Source: Gimesia maris
GTDB taxonomy: Bacteria > Planctomycetota > Planctomycetia > Planctomycetales > Planctomycetaceae
DNA: 64,000 bases
Reading direction: 5' to 3'
Assembly (NCBI RefSeq): GCF_008298035.1
Contig: NZ_CP042910.1
Span: 3,611,001 to 3,675,000, forward strand
The position numbers were made by a program, and so were the translations under genes. Under the pieces are notes generated by a model. It was not told where the DNA came from, did not search any database, and saw only the letters and a program-made list of their open reading frames with translations. Shown here piece after piece: positions 28,540 to 35,244 of the stretch; the first letter of the stretch is position 1, and every line of letters starts with the position of its first letter.

Positions 28540-28570
28540 TACCTGATCGGAATATTCGGAGTATCAGGTA
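28540..28570 (+). promoter_or_regulatory. Inverted repeat between fhcB and the HD-GYP gene
   Basis: The arms TACCTGAT and ATCAGGTA are perfect, separated by 15 bases that include CGGAATATTCGG. There is no U-tract directly after, so it is either a weak terminator after fhcB (47 bp downstream of its stop) or an operator/leader hairpin for the HD-GYP gene (start at 28743). Confidence 0.4.
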
Positions 28571-28742
28571 CAACCCAAATCAGATTTTTGTATCGGAAAT
28601 CCCTCCTTAGCAGTGTTTTCCGGTTTTTCAAACTAGGCTTACAGTAAGAGCTTTCTTTACGAGAGAGTAAGCGTTCGATTAATAATCATCTGTTTTGAAT
28701 CGGCTGATATGTAAGAGCTGATTGCCTCTTCAGGTTACGAAA

Positions 28743-30095
28743 ATGACTACAGAAATAAAAGAACAAACGGGCCCATCCATCGAATCACAGATTGATTCTG
28801 AGGAGACAGTTTCCATACGCGTCGAAGATCTGATCGTGGGACGCAGGATCAAGCATCCAATCTATGATGCGCACGGCGTGTTACTGCTGGCTGCAGATTC
28901 TGTTATAAATTCACGTTTCAAACAGTTGTTACGCGATCGGAATATGCCTCAGGTAGAAATTCACAGTGAAGATGCCGCCTCGGTCAGTCTGGGGGCGGAT
29001 GCGATGCTCGATGCGTCCAGCCAGGGAATTTTTTCAACTGAACTTACCGCAAAGCTGGACCGATTGATTGAATCGGGTTCCATGTTCGTTGCCAACACCG
29101 GACCGGCCGTCCGGGATTCCATGGTGATGCATGGCTGCAAAGCATACGATCCTGCACAACGTGAAAAGCTGTTTGAACAGCAGAAACAATTTGGAGAGTC
29201 TCTGGACGGTATGATGCGTGGTGCCCTCACCGGTAAACCTCCCAGTGGAGCAGATATTACCGGGATGGCAGCCAGTTATCTGACGCAACTGACTTCTGAT
29301 GCAGACAGTGTGATCTCCGCTGCGGTCGAAGCCGGCAAAGATGAGTCTCTCTCACAGCATTGTCTGCAGATGTCATTGCTGGGAATGGCAATCGGCACCG
29401 AACTGAATTTAGATGAGAACAATGTCCGTAACATTGGACTATGTGGACTGGTACATGACTGGGGGATGGTTCGCGTTCAGGAGAAAATTGGCAGAGGACG
29501 TCGTCAATTAAGTCCCCTGGAGCGGATGGAGATGCAGAAACATCCGATCTTCTCCCTCGAAATGCTGGAAAATGTAGCAGGTATCCCCAGCGTCGTGCCC
29601 GTCGTCTGCTACCAGGTTCACGAACAGCCCAACGGGTTGGGGTATCCACGCCAGCGATCTCATAAAATGATTCATTTGTTTGCCCGTATTCTGAATGTTG
29701 CACATTCTTATGTTTCTCTCACGAGTTCAAGGGAAGATCGACCTGCTTTGATGCCTTATGCGGCGATGGAGTATCTGTTACGGCTGACGAACGATAAAAC
29801 GATTGACCAGGGGCCCATGCGGGCTCTGTTAAACCTGCTCTCTCTGTTTCCCATCGGGAGTATCGTGATCCTTACCGATGGAAGTGCAGCCCGGGTCATC
29901 CGCCGAAATAAAGATTTTTATACCAGCCCAATCGTTCAACTGATTCAGACTTCTGATGGCAAAAATGTAGATCCGCTGGATCCGGACAGTATTATCGATC
30001 TGAATGTAAGTGACCTGGAAATTGATCAGGCTCTGCCGACCCCTGGAAAAGATGAGATCGATTTGTCATCAGACCTGTTTGATGGTCAGATCTAG
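28743..30095 (+). CDS. HD-GYP domain protein (cyclic-di-GMP phosphodiesterase-like)
   Basis: 450 residues from the ATG at 28743. The N-terminal 75 residues (EDLIVGRRIKHPIYDAHGVLL) resemble the small beta domain common in front of HD-GYP domains. The HD-GYP domain spans roughly 170-400: SQHCLQMSLLGMAIG, GLVHDWG with the HD pair near 239, KHPIFSLEML, and HEQPNGLGYPRQ in place of the usual HHExxDGxGYP. The replaced residues (EQPN for ERLD-type) leave GYP and most metal ligands intact, so activity toward c-di-GMP is likely but not certain. No receiver or sensor domain is fused. Its stop codon TAG is the edge of repeat copy F. Confidence 0.87.
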   Translation: MTTEIKEQTGPSIESQIDSEETVSIRVEDLIVGRRIKHPIYDAHGVLLLAADSVINSRFKQLLRDRNMPQVEIHSEDAASVSLGADAMLDASSQGIFSTELTAKLDRLIESGSMFVANTGPAVRDSMVMHGCKAYDPAQREKLFEQQKQFGESLDGMMRGALTGKPPSGADITGMAASYLTQLTSDADSVISAAVEAGKDESLSQHCLQMSLLGMAIGTELNLDENNVRNIGLCGLVHDWGMVRVQEKIGRGRRQLSPLERMEMQKHPIFSLEMLENVAGIPSVVPVVCYQVHEQPNGLGYPRQRSHKMIHLFARILNVAHSYVSLTSSREDRPALMPYAAMEYLLRLTNDKTIDQGPMRALLNLLSLFPIGSIVILTDGSAARVIRRNKDFYTSPIVQLIQTSDGKNVDPLDPDSIIDLNVSDLEIDQALPTPGKDEIDLSSDLFDGQI

Positions 30096-30186
30096 AACGC
30101 TTCCCTTTTCACCATCGCGTCTGTTGATCTGTTATACCCGGTCCAAATCGACCAGGAGACGATGCAGCCAAACTCAACACAGTCTC
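30092..30186 (-). repeat. Dispersed 95-bp palindromic repeat, copy F
   Basis: Reverse-oriented copy. The right end CTAGAACGCTTCCC begins at 30092 and contains the HD-GYP stop codon TAG (30093-30095). Then CACCATCGCGTCTG, the core TACCCGGTCCAAATCGACC, stem CAGGAGACGATGCAGCC and left end CAACACAGTCTCG. Confidence 0.88.
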
Positions 30187-30413
30187 GATGCAGTTCTGAT
30201 CGTTAAAACTCACAGATTCCGCACAACTTAAACAGTGATTTCACCAGTATTTGCAGTAGAACAGATCAGGAACCAGGAAAACTCATGAAACCTGACGAGG
30301 AAGTAGTGGTTTTGCTTGAAACTCAGAGAGGAATGGCTTATATTTCCATCTCGCTTCCATTAAGCAATGATTGCATATGGGGTTAACGCCCCGATATTTC
30401 ATTGGGAAACGAA

Positions 30414-30486
30414 GGGCATGTAGCTCAGTTGGTAGAGCACAGGACTGAAAATCCTGGTGTCGGCGGTTCGATCCCGCCCGTGCCCA
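30414..30486 (+). tRNA. tRNA-Phe (anticodon GAA)
   Basis: 73 nt that fold as a full cloverleaf: acceptor GGGCATG with CGTGCCC (one T-G pair), D-arm GCTC/GAGC, anticodon stem CAGGA/TCCTG with loop CTGAAAA giving anticodon GAA, a five-base variable loop GTGTC, T-arm GGCGG/CCGCC with TTCGATC, and discriminator A. CCA is not encoded (CTTT follows). Confidence 0.97.
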
Positions 30487-30508
30487 CTTTTAACTCATTA
30501 AACCAGTT

Positions 30509-30544
30509 CGGGCGGGAATATCAGTTGATATTCCCGCCCGTTTG
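30509..30544 (+). terminator. Terminator after tRNA-Phe
   Basis: The 15-bp perfect arms CGGGCGGGAATATCA and TGATATTCCCGCCCG with a two-base loop GT are followed by TTTG. The hairpin starts 22 bases after the tRNA and is the only obvious end for its transcript. The T-tract is short. Confidence 0.8.
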
Positions 30545-30661
30545 CGTTTCCAGGACTTCGATCTCTTTTGACCTGATCTCTCGGTCAGTCGATATCCGGA
30601 GACAATGCCAGCAGGTTGACTTTCCAACTCCGAGTCCCTGTTCGCCGATTAATTCAATCGC

Positions 30662-30943
30662 TCAGGGAACGTTGTCTGGAATCTCGTCACCATAATCCGG
30701 GTCATCGGGGACGATTTCAATAAAGTGAGTCAGCCGTGAAAGTGAAGCGGTCTGGCTCCTGAATCGACCTGGCCCGGGAATCAGCTTGTAGTCGATGACA
30801 TTTCCAGTGTGATCAGTATCGGCGCTTGCATAGCCGTAATGATAACAATGCCGTTTCCAGCGGTTTAATTCCTGGCTGGTGAGTGCTGAATGGATCGACT
30901 GAATCACAATAACAACAATAAATGCAACGGTGGTGACTTTCAT
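30662..30943 (-). CDS. Small secreted hypothetical protein
   Basis: 93 residues beginning with a signal peptide (MKVTTVAFIVVIVIQSIHSA). AGGGG lies ten bases before the ATG at 30943. The mature part contains RWKRHCYHYGYASADTDHTG, with two histidines and one cysteine, and an acidic end (DDPDYGDEIPDNVP). I do not recognise it. It stands alone between the tRNA terminator and the SIMPL-domain gene, on the opposite strand. The clean signal peptide and ribosome site argue that it is real. Confidence 0.6.
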   Translation of the reverse strand: MKVTTVAFIVVIVIQSIHSALTSQELNRWKRHCYHYGYASADTDHTGNVIDYKLIPGPGRFRSQTASLSRLTHFIEIVPDDPDYGDEIPDNVP

Positions 30944-31085
30944 GAGAATTAACCCCTATTGCGTGCCCGCTGTGCACAACGTAACAACTTCAACTCATTG
31001 ATTCCAGATGAATATTTTTTTAAGCACATTTTATTTTATCGTGCTATCCTCCTGATCAGTGGCTGTGTAAATAATTTATTGACTG

Positions 31086-31159
31086 CCAGACTGTGTCCTG
31101 TTTTACTGAAGCGTCTCCCGATCCATCTGAACTCTTTGGTTAAATATGATGCGATCTGG
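31086..31159 (+). repeat. Dispersed palindromic repeat, copy G (internally deleted)
   Basis: Forward copy with left end CAGACTGTGTCCTG, stem TTTTACTGAAGCGTCTCC and part of the core (GATCCATCTGAAC), then directly the right end TTTGGTTAAATATGATGCGA. Most of the core hairpin and the right stem are missing (about 74 bp in place of 95). It lies upstream of the SIMPL-domain gene. Confidence 0.75.
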
Positions 31160-31221
31160 AGACGGTCGAGTACTCAAACGGAGTCTGATATTTCCAAGGG
31201 ACGTTTACCAGGGGGATTGAA

Positions 31222-32004
31222 ATGAGAGGTTTTATAACTGTTTTACTGCTATCAGGTTGCTCCATGGCAGGGGCAGCCGAGCAGCCGTCGATTGAAGTGT
31301 CGGCGATGAGTGAGATTCAGGTGGTTCCCGATGAAGTCATTCTGTATCTGGCAGCCCACACACGAGACAAGCATCTTTCCATTGCCAAACGGGATAACGA
31401 TGAAGTCACGACTGCTGTCATGGAGGTATTTCCCCGTTATCAGATTCCAGACGAGGATATCAAAATCACTGACCTGGATCTCACCCCCGATTACGGTCAA
31501 TTCAATTCCCGTTCAGAAACTCCGATCGCCTATGATTTTGTCCGATCCATGCGGATTCGTTTGACTAATTTCGATCATATTGAACCTTTGCTGTCCGATG
31601 TGATTCAGGCAGGTTTGAACGATGTGAAAAGAATCCATTTTCGGGTAAGTAATCAGCGAAAGTATCAGTTCGAAGCTCGAAAACTGGCGATGACCTATGC
31701 CCGTGAGAAAGCAGTGCATCTGACCGAATTAACAAATATGAAACTGGGCTCTCCCCTGAGAATTGAAGAAGGAATCGAATCAAACTGGGACGCAGGCGGG
31801 TTTGGCGGTACGATGGTGCGCATGGAATCGGACCGACCTCAGGGAGATCAACAGCAGATTCAACCGGAAAAAACGAAACTGATGCTGGTCGCCCTGCAGA
31901 AAGACAAAACAAAGGATGAAAAATCAGCACGGATTCTTGCCGCACCGGGCCAGATTACTATTTCTGCCCAAGTAACGGTCAAGTTCGCCATGACACCTGA
32001 GTAA
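31222..32004 (+). CDS. SIMPL domain (DUF541) periplasmic protein
   Basis: 260 residues. The start ATG at 31222 follows a GGGGG run six bases away. N-terminal signal peptide with a possible lipobox (VLLLSGC), then the SIMPL/DUF541 pattern: IEVSAMSEIQVVPDEVILYLA, followed by DEVTTAVMEVF, DLDLTPDY and the C-terminal YEFEARKLAMTYAREKA-like stretch (here QFEARKLAMTYAREKAVHL) and RIEEG. The family is periplasmic or envelope-associated with poorly known function, often linked to oxidative stress. Repeat copy G sits upstream. Confidence 0.85.
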   Translation: MRGFITVLLLSGCSMAGAAEQPSIEVSAMSEIQVVPDEVILYLAAHTRDKHLSIAKRDNDEVTTAVMEVFPRYQIPDEDIKITDLDLTPDYGQFNSRSETPIAYDFVRSMRIRLTNFDHIEPLLSDVIQAGLNDVKRIHFRVSNQRKYQFEARKLAMTYAREKAVHLTELTNMKLGSPLRIEEGIESNWDAGGFGGTMVRMESDRPQGDQQQIQPEKTKLMLVALQKDKTKDEKSARILAAPGQITISAQVTVKFAMTPE

Positions 32005-32042
32005 TTGAAACCGTACAAAACGATCGATACTGCATCGACTGA

Positions 32043-32070
32043 TTGACAGGCTCTTAAGGTCTGGTACCAT
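32043..32070 (+). promoter_or_regulatory. Putative sigma-70 type promoter
   Basis: TTGACA (32043-32048), a 16-base spacer and TACCAT (32065-32070), about 85 bp before the YkoF-like gene. The -35 box is perfect, the -10 box moderate. Confidence 0.45.
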
Positions 32071-32156
32071 CGATTGTACATAACGTCTCATCAGTTCATT
32101 CTGAAAGTAGTGCCCTCCCCTGCTTTGTGAATTCGATTTTGTCAGAAAGGTTTCCC

Positions 32157-32405
32157 ATGATCAGTACCGCCGAAATCAGCATGTATCCATTTCAGGAAAG
32201 CTACAAGGAACTGATCAAAGCCTTCATTGCCAAGTTGAGTTACTACCCGGATCTGCAGGTGACGCCGGGTCCGACTTCGACGGTGGTGGTGGGCGAGTAC
32301 GAACAACTGATGACATGTCTGACGGAAATGTTCCGCTGGAGCCACGAGGAACATGGCAAAGCGGTATTCGTTGTTAAAATCATGCCTGGTTACGAACCCT
32401 CGTAA
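32157..32405 (+). CDS. Small YkoF/MTH1187-like protein
   Basis: 82 residues from the ATG at 32157, with AAAGG six bases upstream; a longer upstream frame is not needed. The strand-helix-strand pattern (ISTAEISMYPFQESY, then IAKLSYYPDLQVTPGPTSTVV and KAVFVVKIMPGY) matches the ferredoxin-like fold of the thiamine-binding YkoF/MTH1187 superfamily, which binds small ligands. The role is unknown. A lipoprotein gene follows 17 bp later and is probably in the same unit. Confidence 0.65.
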   Translation: MISTAEISMYPFQESYKELIKAFIAKLSYYPDLQVTPGPTSTVVVGEYEQLMTCLTEMFRWSHEEHGKAVFVVKIMPGYEPS

Positions 32406-32422
32406 TTGGTGGGGAAACAACA

Positions 32423-32923
32423 ATGCGAGTCTACCCTCTGATACTTATATTACTGCTGATGGGGTGTACTTCGGACCGACTATCAATGGAGCCATCCGGT
32501 GACAAAATACCGGCTGATGCAGCGGCTGCTCTGAACGAAGCACCTGAGTGGGAACTCTTCTCGCTCAATCCCTGTATTGAAGAGGATCCGGATGACGCCA
32601 GCAGATTTCATGGCTGGAAAATACTGGGATCAACGCAGATTACCGATACGACAACCAGGCAGAAACTTATGCAGTCTCTGGAAGAGAGCGTCGCTGCCAA
32701 TCCGGGGATCGTTGCCGCCTGTTTCTCACCACGTCATGGCCTGCGGGTCAAATATAAAGACCAGCAGCATGATTTTGTTATCTGTTTTGAATGCTATCAC
32801 GCAATCTGGTACACAGACGACCAACGGAGAGAGGGCTTCAATCCCACCGACGCGCCAACTGACGCGTTCAACCATGTGTTGAAAACTGCGGAAGTGCCTT
32901 TGCCTGAACCACCCGCTATTTAA
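32423..32923 (+). CDS. Hypothetical lipoprotein
   Basis: 166 residues with a lipobox LLMGC at 12-16 after a hydrophobic signal. GGGG lies nine bases before the ATG. The mature part includes FVICFECYHAIWYTD, with Cys-x2-Cys-type cysteines, and an acidic middle. It is 17 bp downstream of the YkoF-like gene. No family recognised. Being lipid-anchored it should sit in the envelope. Confidence 0.7.
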   Translation: MRVYPLILILLLMGCTSDRLSMEPSGDKIPADAAAALNEAPEWELFSLNPCIEEDPDDASRFHGWKILGSTQITDTTTRQKLMQSLEESVAANPGIVAACFSPRHGLRVKYKDQQHDFVICFECYHAIWYTDDQRREGFNPTDAPTDAFNHVLKTAEVPLPEPPAI

Positions 32924-33181
32924 GCAGCGGTTCTATGAAGATCTAGGTTTTAAGATTTCCTGGAAGTCCGATGCACTGGCCTGTCTCCAATTTGGGGACT
33001 GCACATTTCTGTTACAATATTTCTAGAAGCAAGCGCTGGCGGAAAATTTCATGATGAATCTATCCGTCAAAAGCATAGATGCCGGTTGGGAGCACGTACT
33101 GAGTTAACATATACTTCCGGTGTCTTGTGGCGGATTGCCGAAAACACCGATTGAGACTGATGCAAAACAGGCGATTACCGC

Positions 33182-33685
33182 TTACGGTTCTCGCAGCAGC
33201 AGCCAGAGGATCATCGAGAACAGGCCGAGCAGCCCGAGTCCGATGTGCAGCGCCGGAACGCTGATCATACCAGTCAGTGAATTGCCGGTCACGAACGGCC
33301 AGAACGGATGCATGTCGTCATGCATCAGGCTGTCGAGAAAAACGTGCGAAACTCCCCCGATCAAACCCGCCAGCAGCGACTGATTGAGCAGTCGGATATT
33401 TTGTGTCTGCTCAAGTCGTGTTTTCCAGCGTGAACTGGCGGGCATTAGTCGAACGATGATTAAAATAACGGCCCACATCAACAATCCAGAGAGGAGCCCG
33501 ACCAGGCTGCCGCCAATGTAAGTATGCAGGTAACGGTGGAGCGGTAGTTCGTCCCTGCTCAGATAATACAGCACTTCCACATCAATCAGGACATTCGCGG
33601 CCATGAAGGACGTCAGCCAGAACGAACGGGGGCCAAAGACTTTAGTCAGCAACCCGGGGCTGAAATGAAACGGCGTGAGTGGAAT
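33182..33685 (-). CDS. Small integral membrane protein (YdjM/DUF4184-like hydrolase family), apparent ATT start
   Basis: 167 residues. The sequence PLTPFHFSPGLLTKVFGPRSFW matches the N-terminus of this planctomycete membrane family, and VFLDSLMHDDMHPFW carries an H-x-x-D region typical of YdjM-like putative metal-dependent hydrolases. About four membrane helices. No ATG, GTG or TTG occurs in frame between the stop of the upstream gene and residue PLTP. The codon there is ATT at 33685, with GGGAG eight bases upstream. An alternative GTG start 108 bases earlier would overlap the previous gene and lacks a ribosome site. Function is unproven. Confidence 0.65.
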   Translation of the reverse strand: MPLTPFHFSPGLLTKVFGPRSFWLTSFMAANVLIDVEVLYYLSRDELPLHRYLHTYIGGSLVGLLSGLLMWAVILIIVRLMPASSRWKTRLEQTQNIRLLNQSLLAGLIGGVSHVFLDSLMHDDMHPFWPFVTGNSLTGMISVPALHIGLGLLGLFSMILWLLLREP

Positions 33686-33740
33686 GAGAAATTCTCCCTG
33701 GTGGAATGTGGAATTCGATTCATTGAAGAATGCTTTATAT

Positions 33741-34247
33741 TCAGTTTCCCGTCGTGGCGAACAGGTATCGAGTCCAGAGATGGTTCTCTTCACCCCCGTC
33801 AACGATTTTCTGATGACACCAGTCGGTGGGGTACAGGTAAGTATCGTCATCTAACTGAAGCGGAAGACCAATTGTAGCTCTCCACTCACAACTTACATTG
33901 GATCGGACAACCTCTCCTACATAAGATCCCCATAAAATGGATCTTTTAATAATCTGGTCTTCCGAAAATGGCTTCTCCAGGTGTTCGCGATGCATTTGAC
34001 CTAAGATCTGATCGACCTTTTTGATTGATTCGGGAGAGTAATCCAGATCAACATCATATTCACTTTTTGCGATGTCCACTATTTTAGCCGCGTTTACTTT
34101 CCTCATGTCTGCCATGGTCGCATCATTGAACCCAGGGTTGTAATTGTAGTATTGCAAAAAAATCGCGTATCCCGCGATGAGGATCAGGAAGACAACTAAA
34201 ATACGAATTCTGCTTTTAGGAGATGATTCGGGCATGAGTAAAAGCAT
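33741..34247 (-). CDS. Membrane-anchored hypothetical protein
   Basis: 168 residues with one N-terminal membrane helix (IRILVVFLILIAGYAIFLQ). The exposed part includes HREHLEKPFSEDQI, WGSYVGEVVR and CEWRATIGLPLQLDDD, a pattern that recalls DUF3806-like proteins, but I am not sure. Two ATG codons lie near the start and neither has a good ribosome site; the first is used. The YdjM-like gene follows 56 bp downstream in the same direction. Confidence 0.6.
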   Translation of the reverse strand: MLLLMPESSPKSRIRILVVFLILIAGYAIFLQYYNYNPGFNDATMADMRKVNAAKIVDIAKSEYDVDLDYSPESIKKVDQILGQMHREHLEKPFSEDQIIKRSILWGSYVGEVVRSNVSCEWRATIGLPLQLDDDTYLYPTDWCHQKIVDGGEENHLWTRYLFATTGN

Positions 34248-34444
34248 CTGACATTAAAAACGGTCTCGTTGCGAATAAAAAAGACGTGAGATTATTTTAG
34301 CTCGCACCGGTTCAACAGAGAATGCTGAATTCCGGGGGAAGTCAGGTTTTCTCAAGTTGCCATTGCTTTTTTATTCCTGGGCCTGCATCCTGTGAAGAAA
34401 GGAGAACGGAAGACAGCCTGACCCAATCACAAGGAGATTTTCGT

Positions 34445-34651
34445 ATGCCCGGTTTTTTTGAGATGATGATTCTCAGTTCCATTCTGCTGATTGGAGTCTT
34501 TCCCTGCTGGATGATCTGCAGTAAAGCCGGTTTTCCCGGCTGGATCAGTCTTCTAATCTTATTTCCGGGGCTGAATATCGGGCTGTTGTTTTTTCTGGCA
34601 TTCGCAGAATGGCCTGCGCTGAAGGAGAGAACAAAACAGGAAAACGCTTAA
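34445..34651 (+). CDS. Small two-helix membrane protein
   Basis: 68 residues from the ATG at 34445, which has AAGGAG eight bases upstream; the longer upstream frame is not supported. Two hydrophobic segments (MMILSSILLIGVFPCWMI and ISLLILFPGLNIGLLFFL) with a short loop KAGFPGW. The tail is charged (ALKERTKQENA). Composition resembles small DUF805-type proteins, but this is uncertain. It is followed by another membrane protein gene in a different frame. Confidence 0.6.
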   Translation: MPGFFEMMILSSILLIGVFPCWMICSKAGFPGWISLLILFPGLNIGLLFFLAFAEWPALKERTKQENA

Positions 34652-34692
34652 TCGTTACACAGTACCAGAGTACAGTCAGATTCGGATCCATA

Positions 34693-35163
34693 ATGGTTGC
34701 GTTAAATGCCCTTTTTCTGCTGATGTTATTTTGCATGACCTTTACCGTGATTGCGGCAGTGGTGTGGGGAGGCTTATTCCTGGCGAAAATCGCCCACAAA
34801 CGACAGTGGCTGATCGGCTCATTTGCCGTGTATTGTCTTTGTGTTGCCATTCTCTTTTTTAGACTGTCACGTCCGGCGGCTGTTTTCGAACGCACATTCG
34901 GCTTTACCCCGGATTGTGAAGTCAAAGAGCTGGAATCATCGTTCTGGATATTGGGTGATGGAGGGGAAATCACAATCGCTTTTACAGGTAAGCGGGAAAC
35001 TGTAGATCAAATATTAAAAAGTGGAATGCAGAGACAAACGGATGTAGGGATGTCCGAGCACTATCGTCGCATCTTTTCCGAACACTTTGGATGGGAATCG
35101 GAAGATCTCTATTTCAACCCGTCGACCGGGCGTGTCAGATATTACTGGTGTGGTAGTGATTAA
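34693..35163 (+). CDS. Hypothetical two-helix membrane protein with soluble C-terminus
   Basis: 156 residues from the ATG at 34693; an ATG at 34609 would overlap the preceding gene and adds a polar stretch unlike a signal. Two membrane helices (LMLFCMTFTVIAAVVWGGLFLA and LIGSFAVYCLCVAILFF) followed by about 100 soluble residues (CEVKELESSFWILGDGGEIT, then HFGWESEDLYFNPSTGRVRYYW). No family recognised. It probably shares a message with the small protein upstream. Confidence 0.6.
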   Translation: MVALNALFLLMLFCMTFTVIAAVVWGGLFLAKIAHKRQWLIGSFAVYCLCVAILFFRLSRPAAVFERTFGFTPDCEVKELESSFWILGDGGEITIAFTGKRETVDQILKSGMQRQTDVGMSEHYRRIFSEHFGWESEDLYFNPSTGRVRYYWCGSD

Positions 35164-35203
35164 TTAGGAAAGCACAAAAGAAGTTCCTGCCTGAAGTTTT
35201 TTT

Positions 35204-35244
35204 GCCAGTGTCCCGTTGGTGCGACTAAATGTGAAACGCTCTAG
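35204..35244 (+). repeat. Dispersed palindromic repeat, copy H (minimal, ends only)
   Basis: Forward remnant of about 41 bp: left end CAGTGTCCCGTT joined directly to right end GCGACTAAATGTGAAACGCTCTAG (given in parts: GACTAAATGTGAAACGCT then CTAG). Both stems and core are gone. The final CTAG contains the stop codon TAG (35241-35243, minus strand) of the hybrid kinase. Confidence 0.7.

Noticed and set aside
30402..30695. Open frame of about 97 codons running through the tRNA
   Set aside because: It overlaps a perfect tRNA-Phe and its terminator hairpin and has no ribosome site.
30959..31225. 88-codon frame upstream of the SIMPL-domain gene
   Set aside because: It is read across repeat copy G and has no ribosome site.
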